Assembly (NCBI GenBank): GCA_030267965.1 | Contig: BRYA01000322.1 | Span: 7,656-71,655 of the forward strand | Length of the DNA: 64,000 nucleotides | Direction of reading: 5' to 3' | Source: Triparma columacea | Lineage: Eukaryota; Sar; Bolidophyceae; Parmales; Triparmaceae | Shown here: positions 23,276 through 33,978 of the stretch, one piece after another | How the letters are laid out: every line of letters begins with the position of its first letter | Numbering within the stretch: position 1 is the first letter of the stretch | The notes under the pieces: model-generated | Database searches by the model: none | Seen by the model: only the letters and a program-made list of their open reading frames with translations | What the model was told of the DNA's origin: nothing | Position numbers and translations under genes: made by a program

Positions 23276-24477
23276 AGATCACGGCGTGCTTGCCGTTGTC
23301 CCTGAACCACTCTCCCATGGAGGCTCCGGTGTAAGGAGCGAGGAACTGAAGGGGGGCGGAGTCGGAGGCGGTAGCGGCGACGATGATGCAGTTAGGCATG
23401 GCCTCCTTCTCGTCGAGCTGCCCGACGAGCTGGGCGATGGTGGATCGCTTCTGTCCAACTCCAACGTAGATGCACGCAAGGGGCTCGGCCTTGGTCTTCT
23501 GNNNNNNNNNNNNNNNNNNNNNNGGCCTTGAGGCCGGTAAGCATGGGCTCAGAGACGGACTCACGGGGGATGATTCCGGGGGCCTTGACCTCGGCACGGG
23601 ACCTGGCGCATGAGTCGAGGGAGGCTCCTCCGTCAATGGGCTGGCCGATGCCGTCGACGACGCGGCCGAGGAGCTCGGGTCCGACAGGGACGTCGACAAT
23701 GGCTCCGGTCCTCTTGACAGTGTCACCCTCAAGGATGTCACGGTCATCACCGAAGATCACGACTCCGACGTTGCTCTCCTCAAGGTTGAGGGCCATGCCG
23801 CGGAGGCCGCAGGCAAAGACAACCATCTCTCCGGCCTGGACCTTCTGGAGGCCGTAGACACGGGCAATTCCATCTCCAACGGAGATGACCTTTCCCATCT
23901 CAGCGTACTCGGCGGAGGTGTCGAGTCCCTTAGCGGAGGAGATCTTGTCGGAAAGGTAGTTGGTGAGCTCAATGACCTGAGAGGACATGGCCCTAGAGGG
24001 GAGGGCACGAGCAGCGGCCTGTGGTGATGGGTGTGGTGTAGTGTTAATAAGGGGGTGATGGGTGTTGTGTGTGTGTGTGTGTGGGGAATGGGTAAGGGCA
24101 GGAGTATGTGTGTGTGTATGTATGCGTGTAGTGATTGATTTGGTAAGAAAATGGCGGCAGATAAGGGATTGCACCGAACGTGGGGGGGTATGTGTGTGAG
24201 GATTTGTGGCCATTTGGAGGTATAATTGGAAATTAAAATAGCACTGATGGCAGTGAAATATCATCCGGAGCTCTTGGTACCAAAATATGACGCAGAAAGT
24301 AGCTAGGGGGCCCAAAAAGGAGGCTTAAAGTCATCCTTCACTCGTCGTTATCTCCAAGGATATTCCCCATTTTATCCATTAACTACACTTATGTGTGATC
24401 CAAAAATAGACCCATCCACTTACACGAACACCAACATTGGCGACGACCCTAGGGGCAATACGTGATACAGCCTTCAT
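22539..24477 (-). CDS. ATP5A: Mitochondrial F1-ATPase subunit alpha (interrupted by assembly gap)
   Basis: Exon 1 (24477-24424) encodes a basic presequence ([18 protein letters not shown]) and ends at GTAAGT; exon 2 starts at 24018 with [15 protein letters not shown], a plausible mitochondrial cleavage region, and runs to 22539. Family motifs are clear: [76 protein letters not shown] and the DISVGLS-type segment [19 protein letters not shown]. The 22-N gap (23502-23523) falls exactly where ~30 residues including the Walker A P-loop should be. The two sides are in different frames only because the N count is arbitrary. I infer an intact gene with an under-sized gap. The 405-bp intron contains CA/TG microsatellite. 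Confidence 0.93.
23502..23523. other. Assembly gap (22 N) inside ATP5A
   Basis: A run of 22 N interrupts the ATP synthase alpha coding sequence between ...LTGLKA and QKTKAEP... . Comparison with the family indicates about 90-100 bp of real sequence is missing, so 22 is not the true gap length. Confidence 0.95.
24061..24195. repeat. (TG/CA)n microsatellite in ATP5A intron 1
   Basis: Several interrupted TG runs (e.g. around 24067-24083 and 24108-24122, plus 24190-24198) lie within the 5' intron of the ATP synthase alpha gene. They create a spurious His/Thr-rich open frame that is not coding. Confidence 0.85.
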
Positions 24478-24675
24478 TAAGGAGTTTTATTGCAAATGGA
24501 GAGTACACAGGTTGGATCACGGGTTGGGAGAGTAGGCCGAAGGCCGAAGCAGCTGGGAGATTGTGGGCTACTTCACTCATTCTAATTATCCCCATTTCAA
24601 CCTTACCGCAAAAAATAATTTACACCCGCCCCCCCCGTAGCTTCTACTCCACCATCCTCCCCCCCATTTTCACCG

Positions 24676-26881
24676 ATGCCTGCGCCTCCAAACTATGACA
24701 ATCAAGGCAACCTCCTCAAAGACGAAACCAAGCTCTTCATTGCAAACCTAGGCTACCAAACAGACAACCCGTCCCTCGAGAAGTTCTTCAGCCAGTTCGG
24801 TCACGTCAGGTTCGCCAAGGTTGTCTACGATAAGGACGACAAGTCCAGGGGATTTGGCTTTGTCTGGATGATGGTGAGTGAATGGGAGGGGAGGGGAAGT
24901 GTTGTTACAAGCTGGAAGTCGCGAGCCACAAACCACAAAACCACAAACCACCAACCACGAGCCAAGGGCTTGAACCTGAAACTGCCACCTCCTTCACCTT
25001 CCCCACTCTCAAGCCCTTGGCCCCCCGCTCAACCCCCCCTAACTCCCCCTAACCCACCATACAGAATGTCGAGGACTGCCACGCCATTGATAGAATAGCC
25101 AACCCCTCCGATCCTCTCGAGAAGGGTGGTTTCACAATCGACGGTCGCCACGGTGTCCACTGCTCCTTCCACAACACCCGAAAGACCGGCAAGTCCATGG
25201 AGACGCAGTCCATAGAGGAGGCCAAGTCCATGTCCGCCATGGCTGCCGCCGCCGCGCACGCAAAATTAGCTCAGGCGCAGCAGCTTCAGCAAACACAGCA
25301 ACAGTACGCCGCCCTCCCGCCGGGTCAGTTGCAGACTTTCCCACAGCAGCACACCCTCCCCCCAAACGTGTCATTCCCCCCCCCTCCCCCCACCGCCTAC
25401 TCCCTTCCACCAACCGTCCACCACCAGGTGATCCCAGCCAGCGTAAGCTGGGACCCTCCTCCTAGCTCCTCCATCCCCTCCTGGGACCCTCCTCCTAGCT
25501 CCTCCATCCCCCCTCAGTTCAGGTGCAGCATTGACGGGGAGCTGATGGAGGACCCTGTTATCGCACTCGACGGTTACTCGTACGAACGGTTCATCCTAGA
25601 GCGGTACTTCCGCAGCCACGACGTTTCGCCAAGGACGGGCCAGGTATTACCTAACAAGAGCATGATGCCAAACATTGCACTTAAGGAGATGATCGGGGAG
25701 TGGATGAAGGAAAAGGGGGGGGGTGGACAGGGATACGGGGAGCAAAACCCGACCCCCCCCCCACCCCTGAACCCTCAGCAGCAGCAGCAGGGACACGCGG
25801 GCGAGGGACCGAAGGAACAGGCTCGTCGGATCGCGAAGAGACTAATGGGAGGGAACTTGGGAGGGCAGCAGAAGGCTTTGGGAACGGCTGCGGAAAGCGA
25901 GACCAACTATAATCTGACCAACGCGCAAAAGAGAGCGAAACAAAAGGTCGAGGAGGTGAGAAGGGGGGGGGGCGAAAGGCAGGAAACGGGCTTTAGGGAC
26001 ATTCATACAGCATTCACTTTAGCGATTCATTGAGCATTTCAGGGCATTTCTTTTCTCTCGAGGACATCTTGTTTGAGAGCCAGACATTCATTTTATCTCT
26101 CTCTCTTTCTCTCTCCCCCCTCCTCCTTCTCTCCCCCTTTTCATTCCCCTCTCCCTACCTCACCCCAACTCATTCATTTAACCATTCATTACTCGCTCCC
26201 CCTCCCCCTTCCCTCCCCCCCTCCTTCATCCACTTAGGTCCTGGGCGCCAGTGCATTCCAAAGCGTAGTCCTCAACCCACCCGACCGAACCAACCTCCTA
26301 AAGGCGAACGGACGGAAGCCGGAGGAGGAGGAGGGGCACGTGATATATGTGAAACACCTGCCGAAGAACATCACCAGCGATAGCTTGAAGGACATTTTTG
26401 AACCCTTTGGGAAAGGTGAGAATAAACAGAAGGACAGCAGAAAGGGGGGGGGGGGGTGGGGGTCTCGCTCTCTTGAAAGTATGTATTTCTCACCCCTTGC
26501 TTGCTTCGACTCTCCCTCCCCCCCCTCTTCCCCCCCATACATCTTGGTCCCCAAGTCTCGTACGCTTACGTAGCGTACGAACCCGACCAATCCGACAAGA
26601 GTCAGCGCTGCGTCACCGGGTACGGCTGCCTCTCCTTCCTCAACGAGGAGGAGTCAGACATGGCCGTGTCCTTGGGGAACTGCATCGAGATAGGAAGGGA
26701 GAAACTGCTCTGCCAGAGGAAGATATTCCCGACGATCGAACACCACAGGGCCATCTACTGGGGGGAAAATGCGGAGACACCGTGCTCGGGAAGCGTCAAA
26801 CCTTACCTGGCGGCGAAGATGAGATTGAATAAGGAGGATGACGAGAGGCCGAGGAAGAAGTCAAGGTGGGGGAAAGTATAG
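24676..26881 (+). CDS. RRM - U-box - RRM protein
   Basis: Exons 24676-24873, 25065-25955, 26238-26415 and 26556-26881, phase-consistent with GTGAG donors, give 530 aa. Order: an N-terminal RRM (TKLFIANLGYQTDNPSLEKF, RNP1-like SRGFGFVWM) completed in exon 2; Gln/Pro-rich linker with the duplicated block SWDPPPSSSIP; a U-box (~190-255: FRCSIDGELMEDPVIALDG, SYERFILERYF); a Gln-rich linker; and a C-terminal RRM (HVIYVKHLPKNITSDSLKDI) split across the last intron. The tail is basic (RPRKKSRWGKV), perhaps a nuclear signal. U-boxes recruit ubiquitin-E2 and RRMs bind RNA, so an RNA-associated ubiquitin ligase is likely. The last acceptor is an unusual AAG. Confidence 0.8.
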
Positions 26882-27014
26882 GTTAGGACCCCAAGAACAA
26901 AGGCAGATTCGTGCATTTCATTTCGTAAAACATTTAATTTTGTCCACACGCACCCTTCTGAGCGTTCCGTGTAGTTTTTATTTTTTACCCTAAGTTTGGC
27001 GTTCATCTTGTTTT

Positions 27015-28306
27015 TCAAACCTTCTGAAACTTGGGGCTCATGTAGCTCGGGTTCCCCCCCCCCACCCCTCCGTATTTCTTCTTCCCCCCGAAAACCTTCG
27101 CCACCACCATCGCGATCCCTACAACCAGTAGCACTACGACCATGCCCGGTTTCCCGTTCCCCGCCTCCCTCAGCCCTCCCCCCAAGTTCTCTTCCTCCTT
27201 AACCTTACCGGCGAGAGGGTGAGCCATGGCCTGGAGCTCGGCCATGCTGCTAACGACGGCCTCGACTGTAGGGGCGGGGTGGAGGGACTGGAAGTGACCA
27301 CGGGAACGCCAGGCGTAGGTGGGGGGAGTCACCTCCTCAGACCAGGAGGAGTACTTTATGTGATCAAATACTGAGGCCGGCTCGGAATCCTGCTCCTCAA
27401 ACTTCAAAATATCGTCCTTGTGGTCATAGTGGTCCTGCAAGGAATTCATGGTAGTCAAAACCCAGTACTTTTGATTTCCAATGCGTGTTTGAGCTATCAC
27501 GTTGTCCATCATGCAGGGCGCCCCCTGGTTGGCAGCGTCTGTGTTTTCGCATGACACCTGCTTGTAGATGGGAACGCCTTGGAAGGTTTCGGAGTAGAAC
27601 AGGTCGTGGTTCTTGGGCACCGAGGTGTACACCCCGTTGACGGACTTGTCCCCGCCCCCGGTGACCCTGTAGCTGGTCCTGTCGTGCTTGAGGACAAACT
27701 CCCCGCCCCCGGCGAACTCGCACTTCTGACGCTTGCCGTTCTTGGTACAGAAGGCGTCGCCCGTCAGGGTGCTGAGATCCTTCGAGATGACACCGACGGC
27801 GTCGCAAGGGGTCCAGCCCGATGCCTTATTGTGGGTGTAATCTCCGGCAAAATTCAAGTCAAACTTCAGGGACTCGGGGTCATAGGTCCCGGTCATGAGG
27901 TACTGGGTCTTGGAGGTCTGCTCGGTGAAGAGGACGTCGAGAATACCGTCAGGGTGAACGCTCTGGACCTGCATGTCGATCACATGAGGATCTTTGGGGG
28001 GGGAGGTGAGGGGGGGGGAGGGAAAGTGGTTGGAAAGTGGACAAAGGAGGGGCAGTGAATAGCGAACGGCAAACCTCAGGTAATCTGGAAGACACGGAGC
28101 GAGAAGGATAAACCAAAACAAACAAACTTCGGGGCGAATGGCATTGAAAACTGGAATCCAAAGAAGGTCAACGGGATGTTGGTGGGGGTGGGGGTGTATG
28201 AAAAGAGAATAGACTCACTTGGGCTCTGACCCATGAAAGATTTACGCTGGCAGTTCGAAAGTTGACCCCTCCAGCTGTCGCCCACGAAAAACGGATGCTG
28301 CTCCAT
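27015..28306 (-). CDS. Unknown protein with C-terminal transmembrane anchor
   Basis: Exon 1 (28306-28219) and exon 2 (27991-27015) join in phase 1 (GTGAGT donor, AAAG acceptor after a C run) to give 354 aa. The N-terminus (MEQHPFFVGDSWRGQL) has no signal peptide. The central ~200 residues look beta-rich, with Trp/Gly-containing strands (DSWRGQLSNC, DVLFTEQTSK, YLMTGTYDP) somewhat like a lipocalin-type barrel; this is only an impression. Residues ~315-333 (GMVVVLLVVGIAMVVAKVF) form one transmembrane helix followed by a basic, Gly-rich tail. No family is recognised. Its ATG lies only 65 bp from that of the divergent membrane microprotein at 28372, so they share a promoter. Confidence 0.6.
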
Positions 28307-28371
28307 TGCAGTTGAAAAATGAAAAAGGAGTGGGTTTTTCGACAGGCTATTTTTTTGGTCTAAATAATTGA

Positions 28372-28993
28372 ATGGGAGCACTTGCTGATGGCGACTTCGA
28401 GAACTACAGCTACCAAGGTGTGGTTGCCGTATGTTTGAGCATAATAACAGGTAAGTGCATCGCTGCCAAGAAGTTTCCCTACCAGGGCCTAGGATCGTAA
28501 GATCATCCTTTGTGCTCTTCTTTGTGTGTGTCTACGTCCCCGCCCCGCTCAACTTGGGATTCCTTCCGGGGTAACACCTTATATTCTATCGTCCATGATT
28601 CTAACCTCCCCTTCTCGTCAATCGGTATGTGCCAGGACTCTCCGGAAGGGCGTACTTAGATAATGAGGACCCATTGAAGAGCATGAAAGTGTGCGGTGCA
28701 GTCCTCTTCGTGAAGGTAAGGAGGAGTGGGGGGGGGGGCGTGAGGCCGATGTTAGGTTGTGGCAGGGTCGGAAATACTAACAATTTCATTGTTGTCCCCC
28801 CTCCACGACCCAGGCCTTGGCTCTTGCAGTCTTCATATTCTTTATGTTGACCCTTTCTCTGACTTTCACGTCCCTTATGACCCTGCTGTGGCTGTGGCGG
28901 TTCCTGAAGTATTGGCGCCTTTACAAAATTCAGCGCACAGACGAGAGTATGGGCAGCGATGCCACACGGTACAGTTTGATGAACAATGCGTGA
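28372..28993 (+). CDS. Small two-TM membrane protein
   Basis: Three exons, 28372-28450 (GTAAGT donor), 28636-28715 (GTAAGG donor) and 28814-28993, join in phase to 112 aa. The start is MGALADGDFENYSYQG, followed by a first hydrophobic stretch (VVAVCLSIITG). Exons 2-3 join to ...VCGAVLFVKALALAVFIF and on through a longer hydrophobic region, then a basic segment rich in Trp, Tyr and Arg (WRFLKYWRLYKIQR) and a short tail. The exons are too short to show as long ORFs; the support is three-way phase consistency plus the continuous hydrophobic helix across intron 2. Family unknown. Divergent from the unknown TM-anchored gene at 28306. Confidence 0.55.
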
Positions 28994-29095
28994 CGGGGGG
29001 GGGAAGGCGGATGGGGAGAAGGGGGCTTTCGACCGATTTTCATTGTATTGCGTAGTAAACGACGGTCCATGTTTTGTTACAAAATTTGTGCAGAT

Positions 29096-31035
29096 TTAGA
29101 AGGGGTTACAAGCCCTCGCCACATCAATGCAGAATTGGGGAGCGACCCTTACGCACGTCGGCATGCTATCGTCGAACTCTATCAGCCTCTCCTCTCCCTT
29201 CTCGCACCAAAGCCTCATCTTCTCGTAAATGTCACGGTGGAGCTGCTGGTCGCCCGCGAACGGCTTCTCGAGTATGGGGTCCGTGTGGGTCATGTTGTCG
29301 TAAATTATTGTCTCGCATCGGATCTTCAAGCCCCTCAAAGCCTGTGAGCGGGAAGGAGAGAACGAAAGGGTTAAGAGCTGGCACACTCCGCACTTTTTAA
29401 CTTTCACTTTTTGCCAATTCTCACCTCGCCGAATTCGACCCCGCCACTGCAGGGGGCGGAAACGTCATTGGAACCGTGGATCAAGCAGACGGGGGGAAAG
29501 TAATTGGAGAGGTTGACACTCGAGTCGGCGAGGTTGCGGGCTAGGTGGGTAGGGGAGTACTTGGAAAGGTTTGAGTCGAATATCCAGTCGATTATTCTTT
29601 TGTCAAGGCCGCGAGACTGAAAGTGGTCTGAAAGGCCAACGAGGTCGTAGGGTCCAGATATCGGGATCCATCCTCGGAGGGAGGATGGTTTCCACGAGGA
29701 CCCGGTCCGTTTATTGCTGTTCGTGGGAGAGTCCGGACAGCCGAGGTTGTCGAGACTGTTGGTGCTGCAGTGAGCCAAGCAATGGGGAGGGGGGTAAATA
29801 AAGAAGTTTAGCGCAGATTTATGCTACCCTCATGTCTATGTCTCACCTATCCTGAGTCGTCTCCGTCATTTCCGAAAAGCTCTCCTCACTGACATTCCGC
29901 TCTATCGCAAGGTCAAAGTCCTCCCCCTTATCAATGAGGTTCTCAAAGCTAAAGTTGTTGACAGTGTTGAGAGCATCCGCCCTAGCGGCTGCCGCAGACT
30001 TCGTTAGGAGCAGCATGGAACCGAGGTGGGCGCCGGCGGACTGTCCGACGAGGACAACATTGTCTGGGTCTCCGCCGTACTCCTCAATGTGCAGCTTGAC
30101 CCATTCAACTGCCATGTCCAAGTCCCCCATCATGCCCTCCGCCCCGATCTGGGGGAAGTTCCTGTAGTCGGGTATCACGACGAGGACCCCGTGCGGACAG
30201 AGCGCGCGGGAGAGGAGGGCACCCCACATCTTGTAGCCAATGATCCAGGCGCCACCGGTGAGGAAAACAATTACGGGGGCCTTGGGTTTCGAGTCATTTT
30301 CGTTATCATTGCCGCTGTCGTCGTCGTCGTTGTCGTCGTCGTCGTCGTCATCGTCATCGTCATCATCATCTTTCTTTGTGGGCAGGTAAATATCAAGCAG
30401 ATGGCGACTAGACTGTTTCCCAAGCGTGATCCCCGGTATAAAGTAGTTTACATTGTGTATCGGCCCCCGAACGTAGTACGTCCCCATGACTAGGAAGCCC
30501 GGGAGGAGGAAGATCACGAACATGAAGAGCCTGAAGAGCATGTAGACCCATGTCCACGTTCCACGGATAAGGTGGGAGAAGAGGAGCGAGCCGAGATGGA
30601 CAATGAGATTGATGTGATAAATCAACGAGAATCTAGGAGGGAGGGGGCGAGGGGGGATGAGGGGGGGGGGATGAGGGGGGAGGGATTAGTATCTTGACGG
30701 GGGAAGGCACAAAAAGAGCAAGTGGGCTGGGGAGGTCAAGACCGCTCATAGGCGGTTGAGGAGGGAATGAATTACTTGCTTTTAGGTGGGCAAGAAAGAG
30801 CGCAATTGGAGTAGGGAGTGAATACACCCTATATATTCCACCCCAGACCATCAATTAGGCGTTACCATCTGTTATTGAGTAGAATATCTCACCTCTTCTT
30901 CCCAGCAACACTAGGGCCATGATCAAGATGGTGTCTGCGTGCTCTAATCTCACGTTTCACCTTCCTTCTCTCGCTGATATGCGGAGGTTGAGATACAGGT
31001 GGAGGAGCATCGGTCCTCCTCCTGTTTAGAACCAT
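29096..31035 (-). CDS. Isoprenylcysteine methylesterase-like alpha/beta hydrolase
   Basis: Exons 31035-30893, 30632-29847, 29764-29425 and 29341-29096 (GTGAG donors, phases match) give 504 aa. The N-terminus is basic (VLNRRRTDAPPP, ISERRKVKREI), then two hydrophobic segments, as in plant ICME. The esterase core has LTGGAWIIGYK (oxyanion region, TGG as in ICME), VVIPDYRNFPQ, EYGGDPDNVVLVGQSAGAH (nucleophile Ser in GQSAG), GWIPISGPYDL, LIHGSNDVSAP (acid Asp) and NMTHTDPI (catalytic His). ICME removes the methyl ester from prenylated C-termini. A poly-Asp insertion (~125-145, encoded by GAC/GAT repeats at ~30312-30372) precedes the core. Confidence 0.88.
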
Positions 31036-31199
31036 AACCAAATTAGGTCTGGAAAGGGGAAATAAAATTGACTCTAAATTGAGTCCTGTTTATCCCCACA
31101 CAACCGCTCAACATTCAATCGCCGTCGAAAATATTCTTACTTACTTACGGGCTCAATAATTTTTATCAGAAAACACAATAAGACCAAAAAAGCTTGCAA

Positions 31200-32352
31200 A
31201 TGGATACAAGAATCAACTCGAGGGACTATTATGGAGAATTTCATGGACATCTCACCTCTCATCTCCACCCTGTCCACATGGAGCTCCGAAGAGGTACCGT
31301 CGATGAGCGTGGAAGGGAGACTACAGACGGCCAAGTTGATCGACCTTTGATATTCCTTGCAGGGGACTCCAGCCTTGACAACAAATATTGGTTGGGGAGT
31401 TCAGCCCGTCCACTCGGAGGATATGAAAGGGTACTCGACGGCAATATGATGAAGGACGTCTGTTACCACCTCACAAAGGAGTCATTGAGGAGGAATGGCG
31501 ATAAGCCTACCACCCCTGTGTGCCTCAACACCTCAATTGAAGCAACGACCCTCTCCCAGCGGAGTTGCGGCCGCCTCCTCGAGCAGGATAAGGTGAGAGT
31601 GGATCTAAAATGAGAGTTTTTGCGAAGACAGACGGCGCACGTAAGACAACCAGTACTAACCCTAGATTTATGATCTCTTCCTGTTGCCTGTGCTTCACTC
31701 CACTCCACTCCTCTCATCGCAGTTCATCAGGGACAATATCCAACCTCAAGACACATTGATCGTCTCCATCGGGGGCAACGACATCGCTCTTGCCCCGGCC
31801 CCATGTACGATTGTGAATATGCTCGGTCTTATCTACTGCACACCAACGTGCTGTATCGAGAATGGGTTCGGCCGCCCTATTCCTGTAGACGATTGTTGTT
31901 TGGGCTGCGGAGCAAGCTGTCTGTCGACCCTGACCTCCTGCCCCCCCTGCGGGGGCTACTTCCTTCACCTGTTCAAGGTGAGAATACAGAAATACCTCGA
32001 GAATCTACTGTCGAAAACGCGGCCAAAGCAGGTCGCAATTTGCATGATATACTATCCCGATGAGAACCCGCGTGAAGCCTCTTGGGCGGACTGGGCGCTT
32101 GGGATACTTGGGTACGATCGTAACCCGAAGAAGCTCCAGGTGGCGATACGGAAGATTTTTGAGCTAGCCGTATCCGAAATCAAGATCAGGGGGGTAGAGA
32201 AGATCACGCCTATACCACTCTTTGAGGTTTTGGACGGCTCAGAAACGAAGGATTATGTATGCAGGGTCGAACCAAGTGAGGAGGGGGGGAGGAAGATGGC
32301 GGAGTTCATTCTAGATAGGCTTGATGCAGACACAAAGATGGTGAGGAAGTAA
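31200..32352 (+). CDS. SGNH/GDSL-type hydrolase-like protein
   Basis: Exons 31200-31592 and 31723-32352 (GTGAGA donor, phase 0) give 340 aa. Block I is IFLAGDSSLDNKYW (GDS nucleophile), block III is VSIGGNDIAL (GGND). The C-terminal block reads VLDGSETKDYVCRVEPSEEGG, where the usual DxxH is replaced by EPSE, so the catalytic His is not apparent. A Cys-rich insertion (~185-210: CCIENG, CCLGCGASC, CPPCGG) follows block III. There is no clear signal peptide; the true start could be in an upstream exon. Likely an esterase or acyl-hydrolase of the SGNH fold, or a non-catalytic relative. Confidence 0.72.
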
Positions 32353-32417
32353 TGCGTGCAGTGTCTAATGTGTGAATGGTTAAGTTTTCTGTGCGAAGAT
32401 CTCGTCTTTATGTATTA

Positions 32418-32918
32418 TCATGTGTAGACAATGAGGAAGAACAGGAGAATCACAACAAAACTTAAGCCCACGATTGCCGAAAAATACCCACACCCCCCGC
32501 TCTTCTTTATTAGCTCCTGCGTCTTCTTGGTAACGACGGCGAGGTTCAGCTCTGCTGAGTCCAACTCTTCACCCATATCGTCCAGCATCTTGTTCTGCAT
32601 CTTTAGCTCAGATGATATCTCAAGGGATATCTGACCCAACCGAGCTGCACCCTGACCGAGTACATCCAGCGACTACAAGGAGGGAACGAGTGCGAACGAG
32701 GGGATTAGGAGGGCGTTGGCAACACCAACAAAACCTTCAAACCCCCCTTCCTGGATGGAACCCACACTCAAACTCACCTCATCCTGATCCTTCATCATTT
32801 GCTGTTGGCTCCTCACCGCATCCATTATGAAGTCATCGTTATCATCATTATCATAATCGTCTTCGTATGTAGGAACCTTCCTATATTTCCCATTTTGCCC
32901 TCGTGAATTAGAAGGCAT
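32418..32918 (-). CDS. Qc-SNARE (syntaxin-6/8/SYP5-6-like)
   Basis: Exons 32918-32778 and 32672-32418 (GTGAGT donor, phase 0) give 131 aa. After a short acidic N-terminus (YEDDYDNDDND) the SNARE motif begins at QMMKDQDE and crosses the splice into SLDVLGQGAARLGQISLEI and MQNKMLDDMGEELD. The zero-layer Gln is in the EISSEL-KMQNKM region, as expected for Qc. A single C-terminal transmembrane helix (YFSAIVGLSFVVILLFFLIVYT, ends at the stop) anchors it. It lacks the long N-terminal three-helix domain of syntaxin-6. Qc-SNAREs drive fusion in Golgi/endosome/vacuole traffic. Confidence 0.82.
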
Positions 32919-33225
32919 ATTGGGATTGAGTGTATTGAGGACAACTGACGGCGCGACAGACAAACACACGTTTTAGATGGAAAAACTCAAAATGGAAACT
33001 GCTGCAAATATACCGAATAAACTTCAAGTAAAGGTTATTTTATGAAATTTGTATATCTACTCTTGGATTGGGGTCAAATTTCTGGTGATCAAGCAAACAC
33101 TGTCCGCATTGTAACATCGCTCCTCCTATCTACAAGAATAAGGCTCACAACCAATCACGCACATAGAAGGTACCATACTCACTCTGTCAATATTCACCCA
33201 CCTTATTCTCAAGGAGGCGAGGGAA
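32919..33225. promoter_or_regulatory. Intergenic region between SNARE and secreted-protein genes
   Basis: These 307 bp separate divergent start codons. A short plus-strand frame (33042-33233) overlaps the next start and has no family resemblance, so it is not annotated. No repeat seen. Confidence 0.5.
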
Positions 33226-33960
33226 ATGCTTGACTTGTTTGGCATGCGACACACTCTCATCCAATTCCGAGTTCTTCTGCTCACTCTAATACTCCTGCTT
33301 GAATCGATATCCATCATCTCAATAGAGCTCAGCCCGTTGATAAACCCTACACCCCTCTCCTCCCTTGCCACCCCATCCCTCCTCTTTGACCTCGACCGTT
33401 ACAGTCGTAATTGCGCGGTAGGCGGGGGATTGCTGGGGTTGGACGGCGTGAGGGCTAGGTACTTCGAACGCGGCTGGGAAAAGAGCGACTGTGAAGGTGT
33501 ATTTTACGTACACGCTGAGGTTGTGGAGAATTTCGAGAAGCCCAAGCTCCCGCTGCTTAACTTCAGGCTTCGGCGGCGGGGAAGCGATATGGGCGACGAC
33601 AACGATAATGGTATTTTCTTGGCGCTTGGCCTCAACAATCATTATGTGGGCGGGTACCACTGGGCTAGAAGTGGGATGGGTGCGGGGTCGTCAATGGATG
33701 CCCCAGGTGTTACGTTTAATGCAGAGAAAGGGCAGTTGCGATGGGGCTCGCAGAATTCTAACGACGGGAAAAGGTCGGAGTGGGTTGAATTTTTAAAACC
33801 CCTCGACCAGGTCCAACTTGGGATAGTGGATTCCAAGCTCCTTCCAAGACTCAGTAGGGAGATGAACGGAGAGGGACAGATAACTCTGATCAACGTCGTG
33901 AGCGCGGCAGGCGTTCCTAAGGGCGCCGAGCCAAAAGTTGTCGCAACGCTGACTGTTTGA
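33226..33960 (+). CDS. Secreted or membrane hypothetical protein
   Basis: Single exon, 244 aa from the ATG at 33226; Met7 (33244) gives a cleaner signal peptide (MRHTLIQFRVLLLTLILLLE). The mature part includes FDLDRYSRNCAVGGGLLG, GVFYVHAEVVENFEKPKLPLL and IFLALGLNNHYVGGYHWARSG. It looks like a beta-rich secreted domain, but I recognise no family. Its stop codon is only 18 bp from that of the convergent ADCK1 gene. Confidence 0.6.
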   Translation: MLDLFGMRHTLIQFRVLLLTLILLLESISIISIELSPLINPTPLSSLATPSLLFDLDRYSRNCAVGGGLLGLDGVRARYFERGWEKSDCEGVFYVHAEVVENFEKPKLPLLNFRLRRRGSDMGDDNDNGIFLALGLNNHYVGGYHWARSGMGAGSSMDAPGVTFNAEKGQLRWGSQNSNDGKRSEWVEFLKPLDQVQLGIVDSKLLPRLSREMNGEGQITLINVVSAAGVPKGAEPKVVATLTV

Positions 33961-33978
33961 CACAAATCATCAAATTAT

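Noticed and set aside
22539..24018. ATP synthase alpha as a frameshifted pseudogene
   Set aside because: The frame change coincides with the N gap, whose length is arbitrary, and all flanking motifs are intact.
24061..24315. His/Thr-rich N-terminal extension of ATP synthase alpha
   Set aside because: It is translated CA microsatellite in an intron; a separate upstream exon at 24477-24424 gives a proper presequence in phase.
33042..33233. 63-aa plus-strand frame before the secreted-protein gene
   Set aside because: No resemblance to a family, overlaps the next start codon, and lies in a divergent promoter region.
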